In this document: positions 44,072 to 50,016 of the stretch, one piece after another | Layout: each line of letters starts with the position of its first letter | Numbering within the stretch: position 1 is the stretch's first letter | Notes under the pieces: generated by a model | Databases searched by the model: none | Told to the model about the DNA's origin: nothing | What the model saw: only the letters and a program-made list of their open reading frames with translations | Source of the DNA: Acidobacteria bacterium 13_1_20CM_3_53_8 | Lineage (GTDB): Bacteria; Acidobacteriota; Blastocatellia; Pyrinomonadales; Pyrinomonadaceae | NCBI GenBank assembly: GCA_001920415.1 | Contig: MNJR01000029.1 | Coordinates: 1 to 50,016 of the forward strand | Reading direction: 5' to 3' | Length of the DNA stretch: 50,016 nt | Program-made: the position numbers and the translations under genes

Positions 44072-44584
44072 ATGACGCGGCGTATACAGATTGAACAAAT
44101 CCTCCTGTGGCTCTTTGTGATTCTTTCAGGCATCGTTATCGGAGGTGGTTTATACGAGATGCGCGTGATAGTTCCGCTCTGGGCTAATTCGCCGCCTGAA
44201 TCCGCATGGTACTGGGAGGCGCAGCGAATTGCCAATCCGCAGTACGCTCCTAATTCCGGCTTGAGATTCTGGATTTTTCTTACTCCCACACATCTTCTGT
44301 TGTCATTGGCGACTCTGATTGCAGGCTGGAAAACATTGGGCGATCATCGAAAATGGCTCTTTGCTTCTACGATTGCTTTCATCGTTCTACATACAAGCGC
44401 TCTAGTCTGGTTCGTTCCCACTATAGGCGAGATACTGAACAGCCGCAGCTTAGGAATCAGTCCCGAACAGGTGACGGCGAAAGTTCACATGTGGGTGACA
44501 TTCAGTTGGGTACGTGCAGCAATTGGGCTGGCCGCCTTCGTCGCTGGCCTGCGCGCACTGACCATTCCTCCTTTGCGGGAATGA
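44072..44584 (+). CDS. Four-helix membrane protein, DUF1772-like
   Basis: A 170-residue protein with four predicted membrane helices: about 8-28, 65-85 (FWIFLTPTHLLLSLATLIAG), 93-115 and 140-160. The segment ALVWFVPTIGEIL recalls DUF1772/anthrone-oxygenase-like membrane proteins; GGGLYEMRVIVPLW at the first helix end fits too. No catalytic residues are assigned. Start is ATG 44072. It is followed after a family F repeat by another small membrane protein, with which it may share a function. Confidence 0.72.
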   Translation: MTRRIQIEQILLWLFVILSGIVIGGGLYEMRVIVPLWANSPPESAWYWEAQRIANPQYAPNSGLRFWIFLTPTHLLLSLATLIAGWKTLGDHRKWLFASTIAFIVLHTSALVWFVPTIGEILNSRSLGISPEQVTAKVHMWVTFSWVRAAIGLAAFVAGLRALTIPPLRE

Positions 44585-44625
44585 AATCTATATCAATAGA
44601 GAGAAAGAGAGTGAGGGCAGAAGCT

Positions 44626-44697
44626 ATCCACGAAAACACACGAAGCCACACGAAATGATCTGTTCTATTCCTGTGGCTTCGTGTGATGCGCGTGGAT
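44626..44697. repeat. Inverted repeat, family F (copy 2)
   Basis: ATCCACGAAAACACACGAAGC (partial, from 44626) pairs with TGTGGCTTCGTGTGATGCG to 44697. Words match copy 1 (31773) and copy 3 (48659). Confidence 0.8.
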
Positions 44698-44766
44698 GAT
44701 TGATCTTCTCTTATCTTTCTTATGGCTTAAATCGAACTTACATTAATGTATGGAGGAATAGGTATC

Positions 44767-45090
44767 ATGCAATGGCTCTTCCTTGTTGCGGCAATCTTAG
44801 GCACGATTCTACCCTTCTCATACCTCGTCCCCTTTCTGGCAACTCATGGTCTTGATTTGCCGTTGTTCTTCAAGCAACTTTTTCAGAACAACGCCTCTGC
44901 ATTCTTCGGCATGGATGTTATAGTCTCGGCTCTGGCGCTATGGCTCTTCGTATTCTCTGAAGGGCGCAGGCTTCGCATGAAGCATCTGTGGGTTTACATC
45001 CTCTGTACTCTATTGGTCGGCGTGTCACTGGGTTTGCCGTTGTTTCTTTTCTTTCGAGAGCGCAAACTCAATGTTGAGAGAACCGCTTGA
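44767..45090 (+). CDS. DUF2834 small membrane protein
   Basis: A 107-residue protein with three membrane helices. The motif THGLDLPLFFKQLFQNNASA followed by FFGMDVIVSALALWLFVF is the DUF2834 signature. The ATG at 44767 is preceded by GGAGGA with 9-base spacing; an ATG 21 bases earlier overlaps that site and is not preferred. DUF2834 proteins have no known activity. It lies downstream of the DUF1772-like gene. Confidence 0.87.
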   Translation: MQWLFLVAAILGTILPFSYLVPFLATHGLDLPLFFKQLFQNNASAFFGMDVIVSALALWLFVFSEGRRLRMKHLWVYILCTLLVGVSLGLPLFLFFRERKLNVERTA

Positions 45091-45129
45091 GTGCTTCCTG
45101 CTTTTCGTTGCTGCATACTCGCAGGGCAA

Positions 45130-45302
45130 ACTAAGAAGCTATTTCAAAACCCGCTTTGCGAGCTTATCTCTTAATCTTTGCGCCTTTGCGAGAACCCTCA
45201 ATTCTATTAACACTTCAAGATTAATGAGAGTTGCAGTTTCACGCAAAGGCGCAAAGTGAAATGCTTAAGCTCGCTAAGAGGGTTTTGAAATAGCTTCTTA
45301 GT
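45130..45302. repeat. Long inverted repeat, family G (copy 2)
   Basis: CTAAGAAGCTATTTCAAAACC (partial, from 45130) pairs with GGTTTTGAAATAGCTTCTTAG near 45302. Inside, CGCTTTGCGAGCTTA pairs with TAAGCTCGCTAAG and TTTGCGCCTTTGCG with CGCAAAGGCGCAAAG. It is more complete than copy 1 at 5545-5678. The remaining 45303-45451 stretch shows no feature besides the next gene's ribosome-binding site. Confidence 0.85.
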
Positions 45303-45451
45303 TTGCTTACCTGTCCGAACTTCTTTGCGTTCACTCGTCGCCGAAATATTGCGCCGCTACCTCTCGTCACTCATTTTCCCGTTAAATTCTCGCCGCACAC
45401 GTGCGGCACTGTGATTGCCCTTCGTTGCGGCGGGAGGACAAGTTTAGCCGT

Positions 45452-46090
45452 ATGACAAGCCTGCTCCATAGTGCGCAACGTCGCCGCAAGCGTCTGCGTA
45501 GGCGTCTGACCGTCGGCAAGGCTTATGATATGGCGCTTGAAGTGGCGCGCGTGCTTCCACGCAATGCGCGTGTGTTGGACGTGGGCTGCGGCAACGGTTT
45601 TATCGCGCATCATCTGACGGCCATCTTAGGCGCAAGCGTGGTCGGTCTGGATGTGGCGAAGAACGCCGAAGCTCCAATCGAATATCTGCATTATAACGGC
45701 ACGCAATTTCCTGTGCCCGACAACTCATTCGACGCTGTGCTGCTCTGCTACGTGCTGCATCATGCGCAAGACTTTCGTGCTGTGCTGAATGAAGTGCGCA
45801 GAGTGTTGCGAGACGGCGGTCTGGTCGTCGTGTACGAAGATATTCCGCGAAGTTGGTGGGATAGTTTCGTATGCTGGACTCACGACCTGCGCTGGCGAAG
45901 CCGCACAGGACACTGCACCTTTCGTCACGAGCCTGAGTGGCGCTCGCTCTTCAGCGCCTTCGGCTTTGAGATAATAACGGAGCGCCCGCTCTCACGCTGG
46001 CGCAATCTGGCGCATCCCGTCTGCCACTGGTTCTACGTGCTGAAGTCGAATGGCGCGGCGAAGTTTGAACTGATGCTGTCAACCGCCTGA
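45452..46090 (+). CDS. Class I SAM-dependent methyltransferase (Methyltransf_11-like)
   Basis: A 212-residue protein starting at ATG 45452, with GGAGGA about 13 bases before. Motif I VLDVGCGNGFIAHHL lies near 41-55, motif II VVGLDV near 63-68 and PDNSFDAVLLCYVLHHAQD (motif IV) near 86-104. VLRDGGLVVVYED follows. The C-terminus has HEPEWRSLFSAFGFEI, usual for Methyltransf_11 enzymes acting on small molecules. The substrate is unknown. It converges with the next gene across a family A repeat. Confidence 0.88.
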   Translation: MTSLLHSAQRRRKRLRRRLTVGKAYDMALEVARVLPRNARVLDVGCGNGFIAHHLTAILGASVVGLDVAKNAEAPIEYLHYNGTQFPVPDNSFDAVLLCYVLHHAQDFRAVLNEVRRVLRDGGLVVVYEDIPRSWWDSFVCWTHDLRWRSRTGHCTFRHEPEWRSLFSAFGFEIITERPLSRWRNLAHPVCHWFYVLKSNGAAKFELMLSTA

Positions 46091-46099
46091 CAAAGAGAA

Positions 46100-46251
46100 A
46101 GAAGGCAAAGGAAAGTAAAAAGGTAAAAGGTAAAAGGCAAAAGTGCGGACAAAAGCATTTTTAATTAAAAGTGGTTTCAGCCTTCCTTTTGCCTTTTACC
46201 TTTTTACTTTTGCCTTTCCTTTGCCTTTTACCTTTTTACTTTTGCCTTTCT
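46100..46251. repeat. Long inverted repeat, family A (copy 5), between convergent genes
   Basis: Left arm 46100-46143 (AGGCAAAGGAAAGTAAAAAGG words) pairs with right arm 46188-46251, where the complementary words are present twice in tandem (TTTTGCCTTTTACC, then repeated). It fills nearly the whole gap between the two stop codons. Confidence 0.85.
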
Positions 46252-46257
46252 TATTGA

Positions 46258-47019
46258 CTAATCAATCAGCACTCGTGTGCCGAGGGCTTCGGCGCGCTCC
46301 ATTGCGGCGAGCAGGCGCAGGAATTGTGCATAGTTGCGACCGCGTGCGTGAAGTCGTTCGCGCTCTTGTTGAGAGAGGTCGTTGCGTAAGATTAGATCAA
46401 GGAAGTCGTAATAGTCTGGCGTAGCGGCGAGCGGAAATTCGCGCGTGTAGGTCGTGAACTGTTCATCATCTGAGCGAAAGCCCGCGAGCAGGTCGAAGAG
46501 ATGATCGGTTGTGACGTGCGCGGCCTCGCGCGTGAATTTTATGGGCAGGCGCAGCTCGAAAAATCTCAAGCCCTGCGCCGTCGTCACGCGCCGCAACTCT
46601 TTCGCGCCTTCGCCATCGAACGGCGATTCCGTGTCAACAAGTATGCGCAGCAGTCGCGGCTGGTCTTCAGGGTCTAGCGTGTCTAGCGCGAGTTGCACGC
46701 GGTCGGCCAGAAATTTTTCAAACTGCGCTTCAATCGGGTAAGTGACGCGCCCAAGGCATCCGACCGCTTCGCCTTCGCCCGCATCCGCGCGCGGCAGGCA
46801 CGCAGGACATGAAGTACAAAGCGCAGTCTCCTCTTGCATCAACTCAACCTCGTCGCGCGCGTTCTCTACAAAGCGCACTTTTTCTTCCGACGGCGCGAAC
46901 GGGTCGCCAGTGGTCAGGCGCGTGTGCAGGCTACTCAGTTGTCCCCAAGCACGCAGATGCTTCTCGTCATAACGCGCACGTAACGGGCATGGATGCTCTA
47001 CAGCGAATTCTAAAGACAA
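46258..47019 (-). CDS. Hypothetical protein with cysteine cluster
   Basis: A 253-residue soluble protein without signal peptide or membrane helices. A CTSCPACLP motif near residues 88-96, plus C107 further on, could bind a metal. The remainder is helical and acidic, with EFPLAATPDYYDFLDLILRN and RERLHARGRNYAQFLRLLAA near the end. No family was recognised. It is divergent from the cytochrome P450 gene; codon use is ordinary for the window, so a real gene is likely. Confidence 0.7.
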   Translation of the reverse strand: MSLEFAVEHPCPLRARYDEKHLRAWGQLSSLHTRLTTGDPFAPSEEKVRFVENARDEVELMQEETALCTSCPACLPRADAGEGEAVGCLGRVTYPIEAQFEKFLADRVQLALDTLDPEDQPRLLRILVDTESPFDGEGAKELRRVTTAQGLRFFELRLPIKFTREAAHVTTDHLFDLLAGFRSDDEQFTTYTREFPLAATPDYYDFLDLILRNDLSQQERERLHARGRNYAQFLRLLAAMERAEALGTRVLID

Positions 47020-47174
47020 TCTCTTCTCCCCTTGTTCTTGTTATAAAACGGCAGGCGATTGATTCTCGCACTTCATCACTAACACACGAGGGCGCGGCTC
47101 GGCAAGCGCGCGAAGAATTTAGCGTTGATTCTGTTTGAAATCATCATCAGGTATTTATAACCTTTTTGATTTAA

Positions 47175-47193
47175 AATTTGGAAATTCCAAATT
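47175..47193. promoter_or_regulatory. Candidate operator: perfect palindrome between divergent genes
   Basis: AATTTGGAAATTCCAAATT is a 9-base inverted repeat around one central base, in the 259-base region between the cysteine-cluster gene and the P450 gene. It is AT-rich and unlike the word hairpins, suggesting a dimeric repressor site. Confidence 0.4.
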
Positions 47194-47278
47194 AAAAGTT
47201 TCAGAGCCGATAGCAAATGCGTTAACATCCTGGAAGCAGCACGCCCGCGCCGCCTTATAGGCGAAGGAGTTTTCTAAA

Positions 47279-48628
47279 TTGAGTTCCGCGCAAAAATTTC
47301 CCCCAGGCCCTAAGAGCTTTTTCCCTGTCAAAAACTTTTTCACCTTCCGCCGCGATGCCACCAGCTACTTGCAGCATCTTGCGCAAAAGTACGGCGACGT
47401 AGTCTATTTCAAGATGGGGCCGCAGCACGTCTTCTTTCTAAACCATCCTGATCTTGTTAAGGATGTTCTCATAACTCGCAACGACAATTTCATAAAGGGT
47501 CGTGCGCTGCAAAGGGCGAAAAGATTATTGGGCGAAGGATTGCTGACGAGCGAGGGCGAGTTTCATCGCAGGCAGAAGCGGCTGGCGCTTCCAGCATTTC
47601 ATCGCCAGCGCATAGCAGCTTACGCCGAAGTGATGACAGAGTACGGCGAGCGCATCTCGTCAGATTGGCGCGATGGCGAGGCAATGGACATTTCAGTTGA
47701 AATGATGCGGCTGACGCTAGCAGTCGTCGGCAAGACTTTATTTGACGCAGACGTTGAGCGCGACGCGCAGGACGTTGGCGAAAGCCTCTCGGCAATCATG
47801 AATCTTTTCGATGCAATGCTCCTGCCGTTCTCGGAATATCTTGAAAAATTGCCGCTGCCGCAGACTCGCCGTTTCGAGAAGGCAAAAGAGAAACTCGATG
47901 CGATAATCTACAAGATAATTGACGAGCGAAGAAGGAGTGGGATTGATCGCGGCGATCTGCTTTCAATGCTTCTGCTGGCGCAGGACGAAGAGGGCGCAAG
48001 AAGCGAGCAGATGACCGATGAACAGGTGCGCGATGAAGTGATGACGCTTTTCCTCGCAGGTCACGAAACGACAGCGAACGCGCTCACATGGACTTGGTAT
48101 CTGCTTTCGCAAAATACGGAAGTGGAGCAGAGGTTTCATGCTGAGATTGATGAAGTGCTTGGCGACAGGCTTCCGTCGGTTGATGACGTGCCGAAACTAA
48201 AATACGCGGAGATGGTGCTGGCCGAGTCTATGCGTCTTTATCCGCCAGCGTGGGCGATTGGCCGTCTTGCAGTGAAGGATTTTCAACTTGACGGCTACAC
48301 TGTTCCAGCAGGCTCGCTAGTGCTTCTCAGCCAGTTCGTAATGCACCGCGACCCGCGTTTCTTTCCAGACCCTGCGCGCTTTCGTCCCGAACGTTGGACA
48401 ACAGATGAGCGCGAATCTCGTCCGCAATACTCATACTTTCCATTCGGCGCAGGCTCGCGCCGCTGCATAGGCGAAAGCTTCGCATGGATGGAGGGCGTGC
48501 TTCTGCTCGCAACAGTCGCCAGAAAATGGCGAATGAGTTTAGTACCCAATCACAGGATAGAACTTCAACCCGTAATCACTCTTAGACCGAAGCATGGAAT
48601 GAGAATGGTTGTGGAAAGAAGAAGGTAA
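47279..48628 (+). CDS. Cytochrome P450
   Basis: A 449-residue soluble P450. The I-helix oxygen-binding motif AGHETT lies at 260-265, the K-helix ESMR (ExxR) at 316-319 and the haem loop [14 protein letters not shown] with ligand C396. There is no N-terminal membrane anchor. The start is TTG at 47279, with GAAGGAG about 9 bases before, giving the usual FPPGPKSF opening. Bacterial class I P450s need a ferredoxin and reductase, neither of which is nearby. The CYP family and substrate cannot be told from here; the overall look is of fatty-acid or terpenoid hydroxylases. Confidence 0.95.
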   Translation: MSSAQKFPPGPKSFFPVKNFFTFRRDATSYLQHLAQKYGDVVYFKMGPQHVFFLNHPDLVKDVLITRNDNFIKGRALQRAKRLLGEGLLTSEGEFHRRQKRLALPAFHRQRIAAYAEVMTEYGERISSDWRDGEAMDISVEMMRLTLAVVGKTLFDADVERDAQDVGESLSAIMNLFDAMLLPFSEYLEKLPLPQTRRFEKAKEKLDAIIYKIIDERRRSGIDRGDLLSMLLLAQDEEGARSEQMTDEQVRDEVMTLFLAGHETTANALTWTWYLLSQNTEVEQRFHAEIDEVLGDRLPSVDDVPKLKYAEMVLAESMRLYPPAWAIGRLAVKDFQLDGYTVPAGSLVLLSQFVMHRDPRFFPDPARFRPERWTTDERESRPQYSYFPFGAGSRRCIGESFAWMEGVLLLATVARKWRMSLVPNHRIELQPVITLRPKHGMRMVVERRR

Positions 48629-48658
48629 TATCAATTTGCAAACTCTAAGGAAGTAAAT

Positions 48659-48753
48659 GATCCACGCGCTTCACACGAAACGGCACGAAGAAAAAGAGCC
48701 GGACAAGATTCGTCCTCTTTTCGTGTTGTTTCGTGTGAAGCGCGTGGATGATC
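48659..48753. repeat. Inverted repeat, family F (copy 3), in a 328-base gap
   Basis: GATCCACGCGCTTCACACGAA (partial, from 48659) pairs with TTCGTGTGAAGCGCGTGGATG, ending at 48753; arms are about 39 bases. A further half-word (TGCCGTTTCGTGTGGCGCG) follows at 48764-48783. The remaining stretch to 48956 shows nothing. Confidence 0.85.
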
Positions 48754-48956
48754 TTTTTCCTTTGTGCCGTTTCGTGTGGCGCGCTTTGATCGTTCACTTC
48801 ATTTTCTTCGACGGCAATCCGGCATAAGCTATGAGTCTTATTTGTTTCCTTGCTGTCCATGTCCTTACTTAACGGCTCGTCACCTGCCAGCGTTTTTGTT
48901 AAGCTTTCGGCTTCGGTAATAAGCTGGAAAGCTCGAACGTGAAAGGTGCGAAGCAG

Positions 48957-49148
48957 ATGGCAATCAGTCAAGATTTGTTGGAGATTCTGGCCTGCCCCGT
49001 GTGCAAGGTGAAGGTGGAGATGAACGAGGACGCGAGCGCGTTGAAGTGTCCTCAGTGCAAGCGCGTTTATCCTATACGCGACGATATTCCTGTGATGTTG
49101 ATTGACGAAGCTACGATTGAAGATGAAGAGCCTGCGTCACAATCTTGA
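48957..49148 (+). CDS. Trm112-family zinc-ribbon protein
   Basis: A 63-residue protein with two CxxC pairs (CPVCKVKV and [18 protein letters not shown]), the whole Trm112/YcaR family domain. ATG 48957 gives the expected start ([13 protein letters not shown]); a GTG 18 bases earlier is possible. In eukaryotes and archaea Trm112 activates methyltransferases; bacterial copies often neighbour lipid A or cell-surface glycosylation genes. Here the next gene, a glycosyltransferase, overlaps its end by 26 bases. Confidence 0.9.
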   Translation: MAISQDLLEILACPVCKVKVEMNEDASALKCPQCKRVYPIRDDIPVMLIDEATIEDEEPASQS

Positions 49149-50016
49149 AGCGCCGCAGAGTTGGCCCAACGTTGTTGCGAGCGAGGTGCGCGCGTTCGAT
49201 GAAGAGGCGCGTGCACTCGCGCCTGCGCGTTGGGACTGGCGAGAGGTGCGGCGCGTGCTGGTGGTGCGCCTTCGTTCGATTGGCGACACTGTGCTTGCTA
49301 CGCCTTCGCTCTACGCGCTGCGCCGCTTTCTGCCCCGCGCTCGCATTGACGTTTTATTGGAAGATTGGGTCGCGCCGCTGCTCGACGGTTTCGATTGTGT
49401 GGATAACGTCATCACAGTTGAGCGCGGGAGCACAAGCGCGCGCGTCAAGGTTGCACGTGAGCTTCGCGCGAATCGGTACGATGTCGCTTACAATCTTCAC
49501 GGCGGAACGACAGCCAGCTTGCTGACAAGAGCTTCGGGCGCGCGTCATCGTGTGGGCTACGCGGCCTATCAATACAGCAAACTTCACAATCATCTCTCGC
49601 CGTCGTCATCAGAGCTTTGGGGTAGAGAGAAGACGCATGCTGTCGAACAGCAGTTGGCGCTGCTGGGTTGGACGGGCGTGCCCGTAAGCGATAGACCGCG
49701 CACACGGCTTGCCGTGACCGAAGAGGCTTCGCGTAAAATTACTGAAAGACTTCGCGCAGCAGGGTTCGATGAATCGCACGATTTCGCGCTCATTCATCCG
49801 GTCGCCGCGTTTGACACAAAACAGTGGGCTACGGAAAATTTCGCGCGCGTCATCGAATGGCTTCGCGCGCGGGAAATTTCTTCAATCGCCATAGCCGCTT
49901 GGAATGAAGCGAATACAATTTCGGAGCTACAAAAAGATTGTTCTGCGCCGGTTCTCTCTTTCACAGATATGTCTTTGCCTGAAGTCACTGCGCTGGCCGC
50001 ACGCGCTCGCGTCTTC
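49123..50016 (+). CDS. Glycosyltransferase family 9 (heptosyltransferase-like), 3' end outside window
   Basis: The frame is open from ATG 49123 to the window edge (298 codons) with no stop. The start [35 protein letters not shown] and [15 protein letters not shown] are typical of the first Rossmann domain of GT9; [20 protein letters not shown] begins the second. GT9 enzymes add heptose or related sugars to lipopolysaccharide core, which indicates an outer membrane with LPS. The ATG lies within the end of the Trm112-like gene (26-base overlap), so the two are co-translated. A GTG at 49186 is a less likely alternative. Confidence 0.88.
   Translation, partial: MKSLRHNLEAPQSWPNVVASEVRAFDEEARALAPARWDWREVRRVLVVRLRSIGDTVLATPSLYALRRFLPRARIDVLLEDWVAPLLDGFDCVDNVITVERGSTSARVKVARELRANRYDVAYNLHGGTTASLLTRASGARHRVGYAAYQYSKLHNHLSPSSSELWGREKTHAVEQQLALLGWTGVPVSDRPRTRLAVTEEASRKITERLRAAGFDESHDFALIHPVAAFDTKQWATENFARVIEWLRAREISSIAIAAWNEANTISELQKDCSAPVLSFTDMSLPEVTALAARARVF

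Noticed and set aside
48645-48971. 108-residue minus-strand frame upstream of the Trm112-like gene
   Set aside because: Half of it is a translated family F repeat, and no ribosome-binding site or conserved feature is visible.
49145-49525. 126-residue frame at the end of the window
   Set aside because: It is an out-of-frame shadow of the glycosyltransferase family 9 gene, which runs open from 49123 to the window end.

Overview
The window looks like a piece of an acidobacterial chromosome, most likely class Blastocatellia (Pyrinomonadales-like). This is inferred from gene content, not from a marker gene. The clues are a Ser/Thr kinase fused to a TolB-type beta-propeller, a winged-helix/TPR regulator, a TonB receptor with an N-terminal carboxypeptidase-regulatory domain, a short zinc-ribbon/HTH protein, and a moderately GC-rich base composition. 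No rRNA, tRNA, CRISPR array, prophage or intact insertion sequence was seen.

Layout. 1-4.0 kb: end of a kinase-propeller protein, then an ECF sigma/anti-sigma pair. 4.0-6.9 kb: a methanethiol methyltransferase-like membrane protein, a secreted truncated haemoglobin, a small protein and a metallo-beta-lactamase-fold hydrolase. 6.9-9.4 kb: an AmmeMemoRadiSam radical SAM enzyme split by a 445-residue LAGLIDADG intein placed exactly at the third iron-sulfur cysteine. 9.8-17.5 kb: secreted protein, NagZ-like glycosidase, QueG, a DUF885 peptidase, a translationally coupled metallopeptidase/ATP-grasp pair and a DUF1905/YdeI protein. 17.6-19.3 kb: an AT-richer AAA-ATPase/TOPRIM-like pair resembling defence modules. 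19.6-23.0 kb: ankyrin protein with a small MITE at its stop codon, MoaA and a Uma2 nuclease. 23.0-25.3 kb: TPP riboswitch, terminator and ThiC. 25.4-26.1 kb: UPF0175/DUF3368 toxin-antitoxin pair. 26.2-31.6 kb: a minus-strand block with TonB, a probable HAS-barrel protein, a zinc-ribbon membrane protein, NurA, a secreted protein and a TPR protein. 32.1-35.8 kb: a frameshifted TonB-dependent receptor. 36.2-39.5 kb: a ketosynthase/methyltransferase/FAD-reductase operon. 39.7-40.5 kb: an AT-rich NYN-domain gene with integron-cassette-like borders. 40.5-43.5 kb: a divergent pair of units around the winged-helix/TPR regulator. 44.0-50.0 kb: small membrane proteins, a methyltransferase, an unknown cysteine-containing protein, cytochrome P450, Trm112-like protein and a glycosyltransferase family 9 gene running off the end.

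The most unusual global feature is the intergenic DNA. At least eight families of long, near-perfect inverted repeats, several of them built from short repeated words, fill many of the gaps. They sit between convergent genes, directly before start codons, or supply the last codons and stop of genes. One such word hairpin lies inside the optional stem of the TPP riboswitch. Together with the intein at the cluster cysteine, the MITE with target duplication and the cassette-like NYN gene, this shows a genome shaped by small mobile or self-propagating elements.
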